DNA from: Olleya sp. YS
Lineage (GTDB): Bacteria; Bacteroidota; Bacteroidia; Flavobacteriales; Flavobacteriaceae
NCBI RefSeq assembly: GCF_029760915.1
Contig: NZ_CP121685.1
Location: forward strand, 1-64,000
DNA: 64,000 bases
Reading direction: 5' to 3'
In this document: positions 16,253 to 24,820 of the stretch, piece by piece
Position numbering within the stretch: position 1 is the first letter of the stretch
Layout of the letters: each line of letters begins with the position of its first letter
Made by a program: the position numbers and the translations under genes
Notes under the pieces: model-generated
Databases searched by the model: none
Told to the model about the DNA's origin: nothing
What the model saw: the letters and a program-made list of their open reading frames with translations, nothing else

Positions 16253-16887
16253 TGCAATATTTCAGCAGAAAAGATATTGACACTTTACAACACTTATATA
16301 AAATTAATCTTATAAATAGTTGTTCTGGCTTTAAGAGTGCAAATTTAATTGGTACTAAATCTAAATCAGGTCAAGAAAACGTGGCTGTATTTAGCTCTGT
16401 AACACACATTGGTAGTAGTCCTCCTCTACTTGGTTTTTTTTGTAGGCCAACAACGGTAATGCGTCACACCTATGAAAACATTAAAGAAACTAATGTTTAT
16501 ACGCTAAATGCTATTCATTTAGAAAATTTTGAAGATGCACATCATACGTCTGCTAAATATCAAAAAGACATTTCAGAATTTGATATGACTAATTTAATTT
16601 CTGAATACAAAAAAGGTTGCTATGCACCTTTTGTAAAAGAGTCTCCAATGCAATTAGAAATGCAATTTGTGACAGAATACCCAATTAAAGAAAATGATAC
16701 GATTTTAGTTATAGGTGAAATAAAAGGTATACATATTAATAAAGATATATTAGAAGATGATGGCTTTATAAATTTATCTAAAGCCAATGTCGCTTCAATA
16801 AATGGATTAGATGGATACACAATACCAAAACTAGAAAAACGCTTAGAATATCAAAGACCGAAGTCAATAAGTAGTGAGCAGTATTAA
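16252..16887 (+). CDS. Flavin reductase-like FMN-binding domain protein
   Basis: The 211-residue protein is of the flavin reductase-like/FMN-binding split-barrel type. Recognisable segments are NLIGTKSKSGQENVAVFSSVTHIGSSPPLLGF, which forms the flavin pocket, and ENIKETNVYTLNAI. It may reduce free flavin or act as a flavin oxidoreductase. In this neighbourhood, supply of reduced flavin to photolyases or maintenance of flavin redox state is an attractive but unproven role. It is translationally coupled to the ABC1 kinase gene. An 83-nt spacer separates it from the oxidoreductase gene. Confidence 0.85.
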   Translation: MQYFSRKDIDTLQHLYKINLINSCSGFKSANLIGTKSKSGQENVAVFSSVTHIGSSPPLLGFFCRPTTVMRHTYENIKETNVYTLNAIHLENFEDAHHTSAKYQKDISEFDMTNLISEYKKGCYAPFVKESPMQLEMQFVTEYPIKENDTILVIGEIKGIHINKDILEDDGFINLSKANVASINGLDGYTIPKLEKRLEYQRPKSISSEQY

Positions 16888-16970
16888 ATTACAACTTATA
16901 ATACAACGCTAGTTAAGTGGATATTAATAAAAATAATTGTATCCAGAAACAATAAATTAAAACTAAACCA

Positions 16971-18395
16971 ATGAGAATATTAGTAACAGGAGCAACAGGC
17001 TACATTGGCAAGCGCATTATTCCGTTACTACTGGAGCAAGGTCACACAGTTGTATGTGCTGTACGTGGAAAATTACGGACTGAAAAAAAATATTCAGATG
17101 AAGATAATCTTCATGTTATTGAAGCCGATTTTTTAAAACCAGAAACACTTAAGAATATTCCTAAAGATATTGATGCTGCTTATTATTTGATACACTCCAT
17201 GTCAAACTCGGTAGATCAGTTCCATAAAATGGAAGAAGAATGTGCTATCAATTTTAAAACTTATATTGAAACAACTGACGCTAAACAAGTCATTTATCTT
17301 AGTGGTATTACCAACGACACCAAACTATCCAAACACTTGTTATCTAGAAAAAATGTCGAAGACACCTTAAAGTCAAACCATTATGCTTTGACTGTTTTTA
17401 AAGCAGGAATTATTGTAGGATCTGGTAGTGCAAGCTTTGAAATAATAAGAGATTTAGTCGAAAAACTACCAGTCATGATTGCTCCAAAATGGCTAAATAC
17501 TAAAACACAACCTATAGGTGTACGTGACGTGTTGGCTTTTTTAACCAAAGGATTAAGCAAAACAGAACTTTATAATACGTCTCATGACATTTTTGGACCA
17601 GAAGTGCTTACCTACAAGCAAATGTTACTACAATTTGCAGAGATTAGAAAATTAAAACGCTACATTATAACTGTTCCAGTAATGACACCAAAATTGTCTA
17701 GCTATTGGTTATATTTTGTGACATCTACATCATACAAATTGGCTTCATCTTTAGTAAATAGTATGGGAATCGAAATTATTGGCGAAAAAAGCAATATTAA
17801 CACACTTTTAGAAGTCAATCCAATGTCTTACAAAGAAGCTGTAAAATTTGCATTTGTAAAAATAGAAGGTAATGAGATTATCTCCAGTTGGAAAGATGCC
17901 TTTATTAACAGTCGCTATAAAAAACGTGCCTCAACAAAATACTTGAAAGTACCTAAATATGGATGCTTTAAGGATATTAAAGACCGCCAAGTTTTAGACG
18001 AACAACGCACTCTTGATAAAATTTGGGCTATTGGAGGCGAAAACGGATGGTATTATGGCACAACACTTTGGAAAATAAGAGGTTATTTAGATAAATTAGT
18101 TGGTGGTATTGGGTTACGTCGTGGGCGAACCAATAAAACAGATATCCAAACTGGTGATGCTTTAGATTTTTGGCGTGTATTATTGGCAGATAAAGATGAA
18201 AAACGCCTAATATTATTTGCAGAAATGAAATTACCTGGCGAAGCTTGGCTAGAATTCCAGGTAGCTAAGGGTAAGGTATATCAGCGTGCAACTTTTAGAC
18301 CACGTGGACTTTGGGGACGATTATATTGGTATAGCGTTTTACCATTTCATGGATTTATATTCAATGGGATGATTAAAAAACTAGCCAATGCCTAA
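16971..18395 (+). CDS. NAD(P)-binding SDR-like protein with C-terminal DUF2867 domain
   Basis: The 474-residue protein begins with an atypical SDR Rossmann fold ([16 protein letters not shown], dinucleotide loop at residues 4-14) of the NmrA/YwnB kind. From about residue 315 it has a DUF2867 domain with [31 protein letters not shown] and [24 protein letters not shown]. The two-domain protein is a regular companion of photolyase genes in Bacteroidota. The substrate is unknown. The gene's end overlaps the DUF2256 start by 8 nt. Confidence 0.9.
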   Translation: MRILVTGATGYIGKRIIPLLLEQGHTVVCAVRGKLRTEKKYSDEDNLHVIEADFLKPETLKNIPKDIDAAYYLIHSMSNSVDQFHKMEEECAINFKTYIETTDAKQVIYLSGITNDTKLSKHLLSRKNVEDTLKSNHYALTVFKAGIIVGSGSASFEIIRDLVEKLPVMIAPKWLNTKTQPIGVRDVLAFLTKGLSKTELYNTSHDIFGPEVLTYKQMLLQFAEIRKLKRYIITVPVMTPKLSSYWLYFVTSTSYKLASSLVNSMGIEIIGEKSNINTLLEVNPMSYKEAVKFAFVKIEGNEIISSWKDAFINSRYKKRASTKYLKVPKYGCFKDIKDRQVLDEQRTLDKIWAIGGENGWYYGTTLWKIRGYLDKLVGGIGLRRGRTNKTDIQTGDALDFWRVLLADKDEKRLILFAEMKLPGEAWLEFQVAKGKVYQRATFRPRGLWGRLYWYSVLPFHGFIFNGMIKKLANA

Positions 18396-18540
18396 AACTA
18401 TTAAAAAACAACATCTTCCAACTAAAACCTGCAATACCTGTGGTTTGCCATTTACTTGGCGTAAAAAATGGGAGAAAAACTGGGACGATGTAAAATATTG
18501 TAGTGAAAAATGCAGACGAAACAAAACAAAAATAGCTTAA
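18388..18540 (+). CDS. DUF2256 small zinc-ribbon-like protein
   Basis: This 50-residue gene is easily missed. The protein starts [19 protein letters not shown] and has two Cys pairs, C15-x2-C18 and C38-x3-C42, around a Trp-rich centre ([21 protein letters not shown]). This is the DUF2256 signature and suggests one zinc site. DUF2256 genes are typically found beside photolyase or cryptochrome genes; no function is established. The ATG overlaps the upstream stop by 8 nt, and the gene's 3' end overlaps the DASH cryptochrome start by 31 nt, so the three genes are translationally nested. Confidence 0.9.
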   Translation: MPKTIKKQHLPTKTCNTCGLPFTWRKKWEKNWDDVKYCSEKCRRNKTKIA

Positions 18541-19823
18541 TCTGGTTCAGAAACAATCTAAGAACTCATGACAATGCATCTATTGTTAATGCAATTAATG
18601 AGAGTGAACAAGTAATTGCTATATTTTGTTTTGACCCTAGACAATATAATATATCTCCTTATGGATTTAAAAAGACTGAGAAATTTAGAGCACAATTTTT
18701 AATCGAAACCATAACCGATTTAAAAACACAATTAGCCAAACTAAACATTCAACTTTTTATTTATTTTGATTATACTGAATCGTGTATATCTAAACTAAAT
18801 AACACCTTTAATTTTGATGCTATTTATTTTCAAAAAGAATGGACACAAGAGGAAGTAGATATTACTAATAAAGTTATAAATATATTTCCAGAATCAATAA
18901 AAATTCGTGAGACATACAATCAGTTTTTGTTCCATCCAGAAGATATTAATATTGACGTTGAAAACATCCCACAAGTCTTCACTAATTTTAGAAAAAAAGT
19001 TGAAAAATACAGCAAAGTAAGACCTGAAACTGAAACTATTTCAGCAGAAAGAGACAACTTTAATATCAAAAACAACACTAAAATTCCTACTTTAAAAGAT
19101 TTGGGTTTTTCTGAATTTGAAACACACCCTAATTCAGCTTTTCCATGTAAAGGAGGTGAAACAGAAGCCATAAAAAGATTACAAAATTATTTTTTTGAAA
19201 CTAAAAAATTAGGGTTCTATAAAAAGACCAGAAACGGTTTAATAGGCACTGATTTTAGCAGTAAGTTTTCTTCTTGGTTAGCAAATGGTAGTTTATCTGC
19301 AAAACGCATCTATTGGGAAGTCAAACGTTTTGAAAAAGAACACGTTAAAAATCAATCTACCTATTGGCTAATTTTTGAACTTATTTGGCGCGATTACTTC
19401 AAATACATTTCGATGAAACATGGTAATCAAATTTTTAAATTAGAAGGCATTCTAAAAAAAGATTACGACTGGAGCGTCAACAAAAATAAAATCAATAATT
19501 GGATAAATGGAACAACTGGCGAGCCATTTGTAGATGCCAACATGATAGAAATTAAAAAAACGGGGTGGATGAGTAATAGAGGACGACAAAATGTAGCCAG
19601 CTATTTTGCAAAAGAACTGGAGTTAGATTGGCGCATAGGAGCCAGCTATTTTGAAAGTTTACTTATCGATTATGATGTCCATAGTAATTATGGCAATTGG
19701 ATGTACGTAGCAGGAGTCGGTAATGATCCAAGAGATCGAAAGTTTAATGTTAAACTTCAAGCAGAACGTTACGATACAAACGGAAAATACCAACGTTTAT
19801 GGCTTCAAGACACTCTTTTTTGA
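18510..19823 (+). CDS. DASH-type cryptochrome/photolyase
   Basis: Cry-DASH proteins bind FAD and usually a folate antenna and repair cyclobutane dimers, mainly in single-stranded or looped DNA. The 437-residue protein has the N-terminal antenna-binding Rossmann domain ([13 protein letters not shown]) and the helical FAD domain. Diagnostic DASH strings are [49 protein letters not shown] and [21 protein letters not shown]. The start ATG lies inside the DUF2256 gene with a 31-nt overlap. A hairpin plus T-run follows at the stop. Confidence 0.96.
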   Translation: MQTKQNKNSLIWFRNNLRTHDNASIVNAINESEQVIAIFCFDPRQYNISPYGFKKTEKFRAQFLIETITDLKTQLAKLNIQLFIYFDYTESCISKLNNTFNFDAIYFQKEWTQEEVDITNKVINIFPESIKIRETYNQFLFHPEDINIDVENIPQVFTNFRKKVEKYSKVRPETETISAERDNFNIKNNTKIPTLKDLGFSEFETHPNSAFPCKGGETEAIKRLQNYFFETKKLGFYKKTRNGLIGTDFSSKFSSWLANGSLSAKRIYWEVKRFEKEHVKNQSTYWLIFELIWRDYFKYISMKHGNQIFKLEGILKKDYDWSVNKNKINNWINGTTGEPFVDANMIEIKKTGWMSNRGRQNVASYFAKELELDWRIGASYFESLLIDYDVHSNYGNWMYVAGVGNDPRDRKFNVKLQAERYDTNGKYQRLWLQDTLF

Positions 19824-19847
19824 TTAGCGTCAGTTTGAGTGTTTTTT
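19810..19847 (+). terminator. Possible terminator overlapping the cry-DASH stop
   Basis: A 6-bp stem ACACTC/GAGTGT encloses a 21-nt loop and is followed by six Ts. The stem is short and the loop long, so it may be an attenuator or partial terminator between the DASH and Fe-S photolyase genes. Confidence 0.45.
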
Positions 19848-19902
19848 GAAGAATGAACAACATGTATCGAGAACATTTAATCAAAAATTATAAAATTAAC
19901 CA

Positions 19903-21435
19903 TTGAAAACATTAAGATTAATATTAGGCGACCAACTTAACAGTAAACATAGTTGGTATAAAGAAGACCAAGACAACGTTGTGTACTGTTTATTTGAAAT
20001 GCGTCAAGAAACAGACTATGTAACGCATCATATCCAAAAAGTTATTGGTTTTTTTGCTGCAATGAGAGACTTTGCGCAACACCTAGAAAAGCAAGATTGC
20101 AAAGTAGTTTATTTTAAGTTAGACGATAAGCAAAACACGCAAAGTCTAACAGAAAACTTAACCTTTTTAATTAAAGAACATCATATTAAAAAATTTGAAT
20201 ATCAGCTTCCTGATGAGCATCGTTTAGATGAGCAACTAACTGCTTTTTGTAAAGATTTAGATATAGACTCACAAAGTTTTTCTACAGAACATTTTTACAC
20301 TAAAAGACAAGACTTAGCTACTTTTTTTAAAGGAAAAAAACAGTTTTTAATGGAAAACTTCTATCGTGATATGCGTAAAAAACACGATATATTAATGGTA
20401 GCTGGACAACCTGAAGGTGGTAAATGGAATTATGATAAAAGCAATCGTAATAAATGGAAAGGAGAACATGACATCCCAACTTACAAATACTATAAAAATA
20501 ATGTTGAAAATATAGTTTCGCTTTTAGAAAAAGAAGATGTAATAACCATAGGTGAATTTGACACTAAAACCTTTAGCTATCCTATCAACAGGACTCAAGC
20601 TTTAGATCAGTTAAAGTATTTTTGTGAAGTGCTTCTCATCCATTTTGGTGATTACCAAGACGCCATGCATACAGACGAAGTGTATTTATTTCATTCTAGA
20701 TTGTCCTTTGCTATGAATCTTAAAATTATTTCACCAAAAAATGTGGTAGATACTGTCTTAAATTATTGGCGAAAACATGGTGAAAATATCAACATTAGTC
20801 AAGTTGAAGGATATATTAGACAAATCATTGGCTGGCGTGAGTATATGCGTGGCATGTATTGGGCTTTAACGCCTGACTACAAGTCTTTAAATCATCTAGA
20901 AAACAATAACAAGCTACCCGATTTTTTCTGGACTGGTAACACCAAAATGAATTGCTTAAAACAAGCCATAACCAATAGTTTAGATAACGGTTACGCACAC
21001 CACATCCAACGCTTGATGGTAACTGGTAATTTTGCTTTATTAGCGCAAATACATCCAGATGACGTTGACGCATGGTATTTAGGCATATACGTAGATGCTA
21101 TTGAGTGGGTTCAACTTCCCAACACAAGAGGAATGAGCCAATTTGCAGATGGCGGAAAAATAGCAACAAAACCTTACGTATCTAGCGGAAGTTACATCAA
21201 TAAAATGAGTAATTATTGTGATAGTTGCCATTACAATAAAAAAGAAAAACTAGGAGACAATGCTTGTCCTTTTAATAGTCTATATTGGAATTTTCTGGAC
21301 GATAAACGCCAACAATTAGGCAATAATTTTAGAATGGGTATGATGTATAGTCTTTTGGATAAAATGGAAAAAACACAACTCAGTCAAATTAAAGAAAGAG
21401 CACAAAAAATTATCGAAAATCCAGATGCTTTTTAA
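19903..21435 (+). CDS. Fe-S bacterial cryptochrome/photolyase (FeS-BCP, PhrB-like 6-4 photolyase)
   Basis: This branch (COG3046) carries a [4Fe-4S] cluster and a lumazine antenna, and PhrB of Agrobacterium repairs 6-4 photoproducts. The 510-residue protein has all four cluster cysteines: Cys351 (MNCLKQ), Cys439 and Cys442 (YCDSCHYN) and Cys455 (NACPFN). Each is one residue later than the C350/438/441/454 set I know from Agrobacterium PhrB. The N-terminus (LRLILGDQLN) and DVDAWYLGIYVDAIEWVQLPNTRGMSQFADGG are typical. The start is TTG in ATTGAAAA. The next photolyase gene starts 6 nt after the stop. Confidence 0.95.
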   Translation: MKTLRLILGDQLNSKHSWYKEDQDNVVYCLFEMRQETDYVTHHIQKVIGFFAAMRDFAQHLEKQDCKVVYFKLDDKQNTQSLTENLTFLIKEHHIKKFEYQLPDEHRLDEQLTAFCKDLDIDSQSFSTEHFYTKRQDLATFFKGKKQFLMENFYRDMRKKHDILMVAGQPEGGKWNYDKSNRNKWKGEHDIPTYKYYKNNVENIVSLLEKEDVITIGEFDTKTFSYPINRTQALDQLKYFCEVLLIHFGDYQDAMHTDEVYLFHSRLSFAMNLKIISPKNVVDTVLNYWRKHGENINISQVEGYIRQIIGWREYMRGMYWALTPDYKSLNHLENNNKLPDFFWTGNTKMNCLKQAITNSLDNGYAHHIQRLMVTGNFALLAQIHPDDVDAWYLGIYVDAIEWVQLPNTRGMSQFADGGKIATKPYVSSGSYINKMSNYCDSCHYNKKEKLGDNACPFNSLYWNFLDDKRQQLGNNFRMGMMYSLLDKMEKTQLSQIKERAQKIIENPDAF

Positions 21436-21441
21436 TAACAA

Positions 21442-22926
21442 ATGAAACAGAACCTAAGCATCGTTTGGCTAAAAAGAGACCTTCGTTTACAGGATAATGA
21501 AGCCATAACAAATGCTGCTAATTCTGGTAATCGTATCCTTCTACTCTATGTTTTTGAAGATTTCATGATTGAGGATAAACATTACAGTCAACGACATTGG
21601 GATTTTGTAAAACAATCATTGCAGGATTTAAATTTGCAATTAAAAACTTATAACTCTAAAATTTTAACCATAAATACAAAGGTTGAATTGGCTATTAAAA
21701 CATTACAATCTCAATTTAATATTACTCATGTTTTTTCTCATCAAGAAACAGGATTACTTTCTACTTATAAAAGAGATATCGCTTTCGCTGAGTTCTGCAA
21801 AAAACAGAATATTATTTGGACAGAAAACATCAATAATGGTGTACAACGCGGAATAACCAATAGACAAACTTGGGTTGAAGATTGGGAAACTTTTATGATT
21901 CAAGATGACTTTGTATTTAACCCAAAAGACAAACAACTACTTACTGTTTTAGAAGTTGAAACCCTTGAAAAAAGTTTTAAAACGGTTTCACTTAAAACAA
22001 CACCAAATACAAACTTCCAAAAAGGCGGAACTACTACTGGATTAAAATATTTACGTTCTTTTTTTAAAGAACGTTATAAAAACTACATGTTTCATATCTC
22101 AAAACCCTTAGAAGCCAGAACAGGTTGTAGTCGGTTATCACCATATATTGCTTGGGGAAATTTATCTATAAAACAAGTTATAAATGTAGCTGCAGAAGTA
22201 AGAAATCAATCTAAACACAAACGTCACTTAAATGCATTTATATCTAGATTACGTTGGCAATCACATTTTATTCAAAAGTTCGAGATGGAACACTTCATGG
22301 AACATAGAAGTTTAAATAAAGGCTATTTAACACTAAATAAACCAGTAAATAAAGCCTATCAAGATGCTTGGAAAACAGGACATACAGGTTTCCCATTGGT
22401 GGATGCTTGCATGCGTTGTTTAAACACAACAGGTTATCTCAATTTTAGGATGCGTGCGTTAGTCGTATCCTTTTTTACTCACAACTTATGGCAACCTTGG
22501 CAAGATTTAAGTGAGCATCTAGCAAGTCTGTTTTTAGATTTCGAAACAGGAATACACTATCCTCAAATACAGATGCAAGCTGGTGAAACAGGTATAAATA
22601 TGCTACGTATTTACAACCCATTAAAAAATAGCATAGAACATGATCCTGATGGTTTGTTTATTAAAAAATGGGTTCCGGAATTGACAAACTTAGACGCTCC
22701 ATTTATACATAATCCTTCAGAAATGTCTTATTTTGATCAGCAACTAACTGGTTTTGAATTGGGCAAAGACTATCCCTTCCCGATTATAAATGAAAAAGAA
22801 ACCAGAAAACATGCTAGCAATATTCTTTGGAGTGTGAAAGAGCTTCCTCTTGTAAAAAAAGAAAGTTATCGAATTTTAAAACGACATACTTTAAGCGATA
22901 GAAAACAAATGCTTCGCAACCAATAG
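21442..22926 (+). CDS. Atypical photolyase/cryptochrome-family FAD protein
   Basis: The 494-residue protein has the photolyase antenna domain ([16 protein letters not shown]) and a helical FAD domain ([17 protein letters not shown], then [35 protein letters not shown]). Where E. coli photolyase has the flavin-site NNGGWQW segment, this protein has HYPQIQM (residues 372-378). The N5-facing Asn and the proximal Trp of the electron-transfer chain are thus missing or replaced. The following MLRIYNP still aligns to FRIFNP. It resembles a Bacteroidota subgroup that regularly sits with FeS-BCP and DASH genes. Repair activity, signalling or another light role is open. Confidence 0.88.
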   Translation: MKQNLSIVWLKRDLRLQDNEAITNAANSGNRILLLYVFEDFMIEDKHYSQRHWDFVKQSLQDLNLQLKTYNSKILTINTKVELAIKTLQSQFNITHVFSHQETGLLSTYKRDIAFAEFCKKQNIIWTENINNGVQRGITNRQTWVEDWETFMIQDDFVFNPKDKQLLTVLEVETLEKSFKTVSLKTTPNTNFQKGGTTTGLKYLRSFFKERYKNYMFHISKPLEARTGCSRLSPYIAWGNLSIKQVINVAAEVRNQSKHKRHLNAFISRLRWQSHFIQKFEMEHFMEHRSLNKGYLTLNKPVNKAYQDAWKTGHTGFPLVDACMRCLNTTGYLNFRMRALVVSFFTHNLWQPWQDLSEHLASLFLDFETGIHYPQIQMQAGETGINMLRIYNPLKNSIEHDPDGLFIKKWVPELTNLDAPFIHNPSEMSYFDQQLTGFELGKDYPFPIINEKETRKHASNILWSVKELPLVKKESYRILKRHTLSDRKQMLRNQ

Positions 22927-22960
22927 ATTTGTAACATTTTACATTAAAACACCTTCAAAT

Positions 22961-22998
22961 GTTAAATTTTGTTTAACATTAATTATTAAAAGTTAAAC
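22961..22998. promoter_or_regulatory. Two-part operator, copy B (inverted repeat plus half-site)
   Basis: The same 17-bp inverted repeat as copy A (22961-22977) is followed by exactly 14 nt of unrelated sequence and then the half-site GTTAAAC (22992-22998). An exact -7 box TACATTTG lies at 23005-23012. This places the unknown/TIGR03643/folE group under the same regulator as the TetR-like gene. Confidence 0.78.
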
Positions 22999-23009
22999 AT
23001 TTTGTACAT

Positions 23010-23459
23010 TTGAGTATATTCCAATATCGTTTGATACTAAACACAACACATACAAGTAAAGAAAATAAAGAGCTTATCAATGATTTGGTAGGCAAACCAT
23101 TTACATTCTTACAAAGTGTAAAAATGAAAGGTGTTGGATCTAAGCGTATGATTATTGATGAAGTTAGCCCAAACATGGCATCAATATTGAATACTATTGA
23201 TGATATTAATTATGGTAATATTGAATTAAGACCAAAGGGTATTATTATACACATTATTAAAGGTTTAAAAAACTTTGCATGGGTTATACCATATTATCAA
23301 TTGGTGATTTACAAAATAAACGGAACTAGTATTCATTCAAACGGAAAATTTATTCATTTTAGAAATAATAAAACGTTTAAAGAAAACAAGAAATTTTTTG
23401 ATAAATTATTAAATGAAAAAGTAAAATATGATGAACAGTTTAATTTTTCGCCAATATAA
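23010..23459 (+). CDS. Unknown protein of the photolyase island
   Basis: I do not recognise a family. With the TTG at 23010 the protein has 149 residues; it is basic, mixed alpha/beta in look, without signal peptide or clear membrane helix. Notable segments are ELINDLVGKPFTFLQSVKMKGVGSKRMIIDEV and FAWVIPYYQLVIYKINGTSIHSNGKFIHF, which hint at a small beta-rich, possibly PH-like domain. The TTG at 23010 is part of the -7 box TACATTTG, so the true start may be the next in-frame TTG at 23031. That start lies 39 nt from the operator half-site, compared with 40 nt for the TetR-like gene. The TIGR03643 gene begins at the next base after the stop. Confidence 0.7.
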   Translation: MSIFQYRLILNTTHTSKENKELINDLVGKPFTFLQSVKMKGVGSKRMIIDEVSPNMASILNTIDDINYGNIELRPKGIIIHIIKGLKNFAWVIPYYQLVIYKINGTSIHSNGKFIHFRNNKTFKENKKFFDKLLNEKVKYDEQFNFSPI

Positions 23460-23738
23460 ATGACAACAAAATTTACAATTGAAGAACTAGATCGCATCAT
23501 AGAAATGGCTTGGGAAGATCGCACACCATTTGATGCTATTACATTTCAATTTGGCATCAAAGAGCAAGAAATTATACAAATCATGCGACGCGAAATGAAA
23601 CCAAGTAGTTTCAGATTATGGAGAGCAAGAGTCCAAGGAAGAAGTACAAAACATAGTAAAAAAAGACCATTTGAAGAAGGTCGATTTAAATGCACAAGAC
23701 AAAAACAAATTACACACAACAAAATATCTAAACGTTAG
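23460..23738 (+). CDS. TIGR03643 (DUF2805) family protein
   Basis: The 92-residue basic protein starts FTIEELDRIIEMAWEDRTPFDAITFQFGIKEQEIIQIMRREMKPSSFRLWRARVQGRSTKH, the hallmark of TIGR03643/DUF2805. The core looks like a small helix-turn-helix (residues 6-45) followed by an Arg/Lys-rich tail, so nucleic-acid binding is possible. Members are commonly encoded beside photolyase/cryptochrome genes. No function is established. It has no gap to the upstream unknown gene and a 59-nt gap to folE that contains a perfect inverted repeat. Confidence 0.9.
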   Translation: MTTKFTIEELDRIIEMAWEDRTPFDAITFQFGIKEQEIIQIMRREMKPSSFRLWRARVQGRSTKHSKKRPFEEGRFKCTRQKQITHNKISKR

Positions 23739-23759
23739 GTATATATAAAATCTGCTTTG

Positions 23760-23776
23760 ATTTAGTAAAACTAAAT
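23760..23776. repeat. Inverted repeat ATTTAGT-AAA-ACTAAAT upstream of folE
   Basis: Two perfect 7-bp arms around AAA lie 21 nt before the folE ATG and have no following T-run. It could be an operator distinct from the two-part motif of the island, or a 5' leader hairpin. Confidence 0.5.
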
Positions 23777-23797
23777 ACAGCAACTAAAAAAGACAAC

Positions 23798-24493
23798 ATG
23801 AACAACAAACAAACACTGGTAAAAACAAACGGTCATCACTTAAACGGTTTTGATATTGAAGAAATCGGAGACGACCACCTTTACACTGGTTTGGAAACAC
23901 CAATGAGAGCAGACGCTTTCAAGCTTTCTGACAAAGAAAAAAAGGAAAGAATAGCTATATTATTTGAAGAAATAATGGAAGTAATGGGCTTGGATTTGAC
24001 CGATGATTCATTAAAAGGTACACCTAATCGTGTAGCAAAAATGTACATTGATGAAATATTTTCTGGATTAAACCCTCAAAATAAGCCAAAAATTGCGTTA
24101 TTTGACAACAAATACCAATACAATCAAATGTTGGTGGAGAAAAACATTACTTTCTACTCCAACTGTGAGCATCACTTTGTGCCCATAATAGGTAAAGCTC
24201 ACGTAGCCTATATTTCTTCAGGAAAAGTCATAGGCTTATCAAAATTAAATAGAATTGTACAGTATTATGCTAAACGTCCTCAGGTACAAGAGCGCTTAAC
24301 AAATCAAATAGCAGAAGACCTAAAAGCAACTTTACAAACAGATGATGTTGCTGTAATTATTGATGCCAAGCATTTATGTGTTTCGTCACGAGGTATTAAA
24401 GATGAATCTTCTGCTACAGTAACAACTTTCTATGGTGGACAATTTAATACACCAGAGAAAATAGCCGAATTACAGAATTATTTAAAAGAGTAA
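23798..24493 (+). CDS. folE: GTP cyclohydrolase I
   Basis: FolE converts GTP to 7,8-dihydroneopterin triphosphate, the first step of folate and other pterin synthesis. The 231-residue protein has the zinc ligands in SNCEHHFVPI and CVSSRG, and the core VIGLSKLNRIVQYYAKRPQVQERLTNQIA. Within the light island it could supply pterin for the folate (MTHF) antenna of photolyases; this is inference, since the enzyme is also housekeeping. It follows the TIGR03643 gene, and a 74-residue gene follows 4 nt downstream. Confidence 0.96.
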   Translation: MNNKQTLVKTNGHHLNGFDIEEIGDDHLYTGLETPMRADAFKLSDKEKKERIAILFEEIMEVMGLDLTDDSLKGTPNRVAKMYIDEIFSGLNPQNKPKIALFDNKYQYNQMLVEKNITFYSNCEHHFVPIIGKAHVAYISSGKVIGLSKLNRIVQYYAKRPQVQERLTNQIAEDLKATLQTDDVAVIIDAKHLCVSSRGIKDESSATVTTFYGGQFNTPEKIAELQNYLKE

Positions 24494-24497
24494 GATT

Positions 24498-24722
24498 ATG
24501 AGCATTGTAGAAAAAGCATTAGAGTTTGCAGACAGAAAGCACAAATTTGTAACCACTAGCGACAGAATTATAGCTGCAAGAGAAGTCAAAGATTTAATTT
24601 TAGGAGTTAATGAACTTTATAAAGAAAATAAAGATCAAGAATTAATGGACTTAATGAAACGCCTAACTGTTATTAAACAGAAAATTGAAAAGCGCCTTAA
24701 AGGTAGACCTTCTGCTGCATAA
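24498..24722 (+). CDS. Small helical protein downstream of folE
   Basis: This 74-residue protein has no family name I recognise. It is almost entirely helical and charged: FADRKHKFVTTSDRIIAAREVKDLILGVNELYKENKDQELMDLMKRLTVIKQKIEKRLKGRP. It may form a coiled coil or helical hairpin. The 4-nt gap from folE suggests co-translation, and a strong terminator follows. Codon use matches the neighbours, so it is likely a real gene. Confidence 0.72.
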   Translation: MSIVEKALEFADRKHKFVTTSDRIIAAREVKDLILGVNELYKENKDQELMDLMKRLTVIKQKIEKRLKGRPSAA

Positions 24723-24754
24723 ACAGAAAAAGAAAATTTTCATAAACACTTAAA

Positions 24755-24801
24755 AAGTGGTACTAATTGGCGCATAAAAAATGTGTAGTACCGCTTTTTT
24801 T
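24755..24801 (+). terminator. Intrinsic terminator after folE and the small helical protein gene
   Basis: An 11-bp stem, AAGTGGTACTA with TAGTACCGCTT (one G-U pair), holds a 20-nt loop and is followed by a T-run. It separates the folE unit from the SDR-photolyase operon. Confidence 0.88.
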
Positions 24802-24820
24802 ATACCTAAAAATTAAAAAA

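Noticed and set aside
24767-24820. Longer N-terminus for the SDR gene
   Set aside because: The extension falls in the loop and T-run of a strong terminator, and the domain starts exactly at the ATG at 24821.
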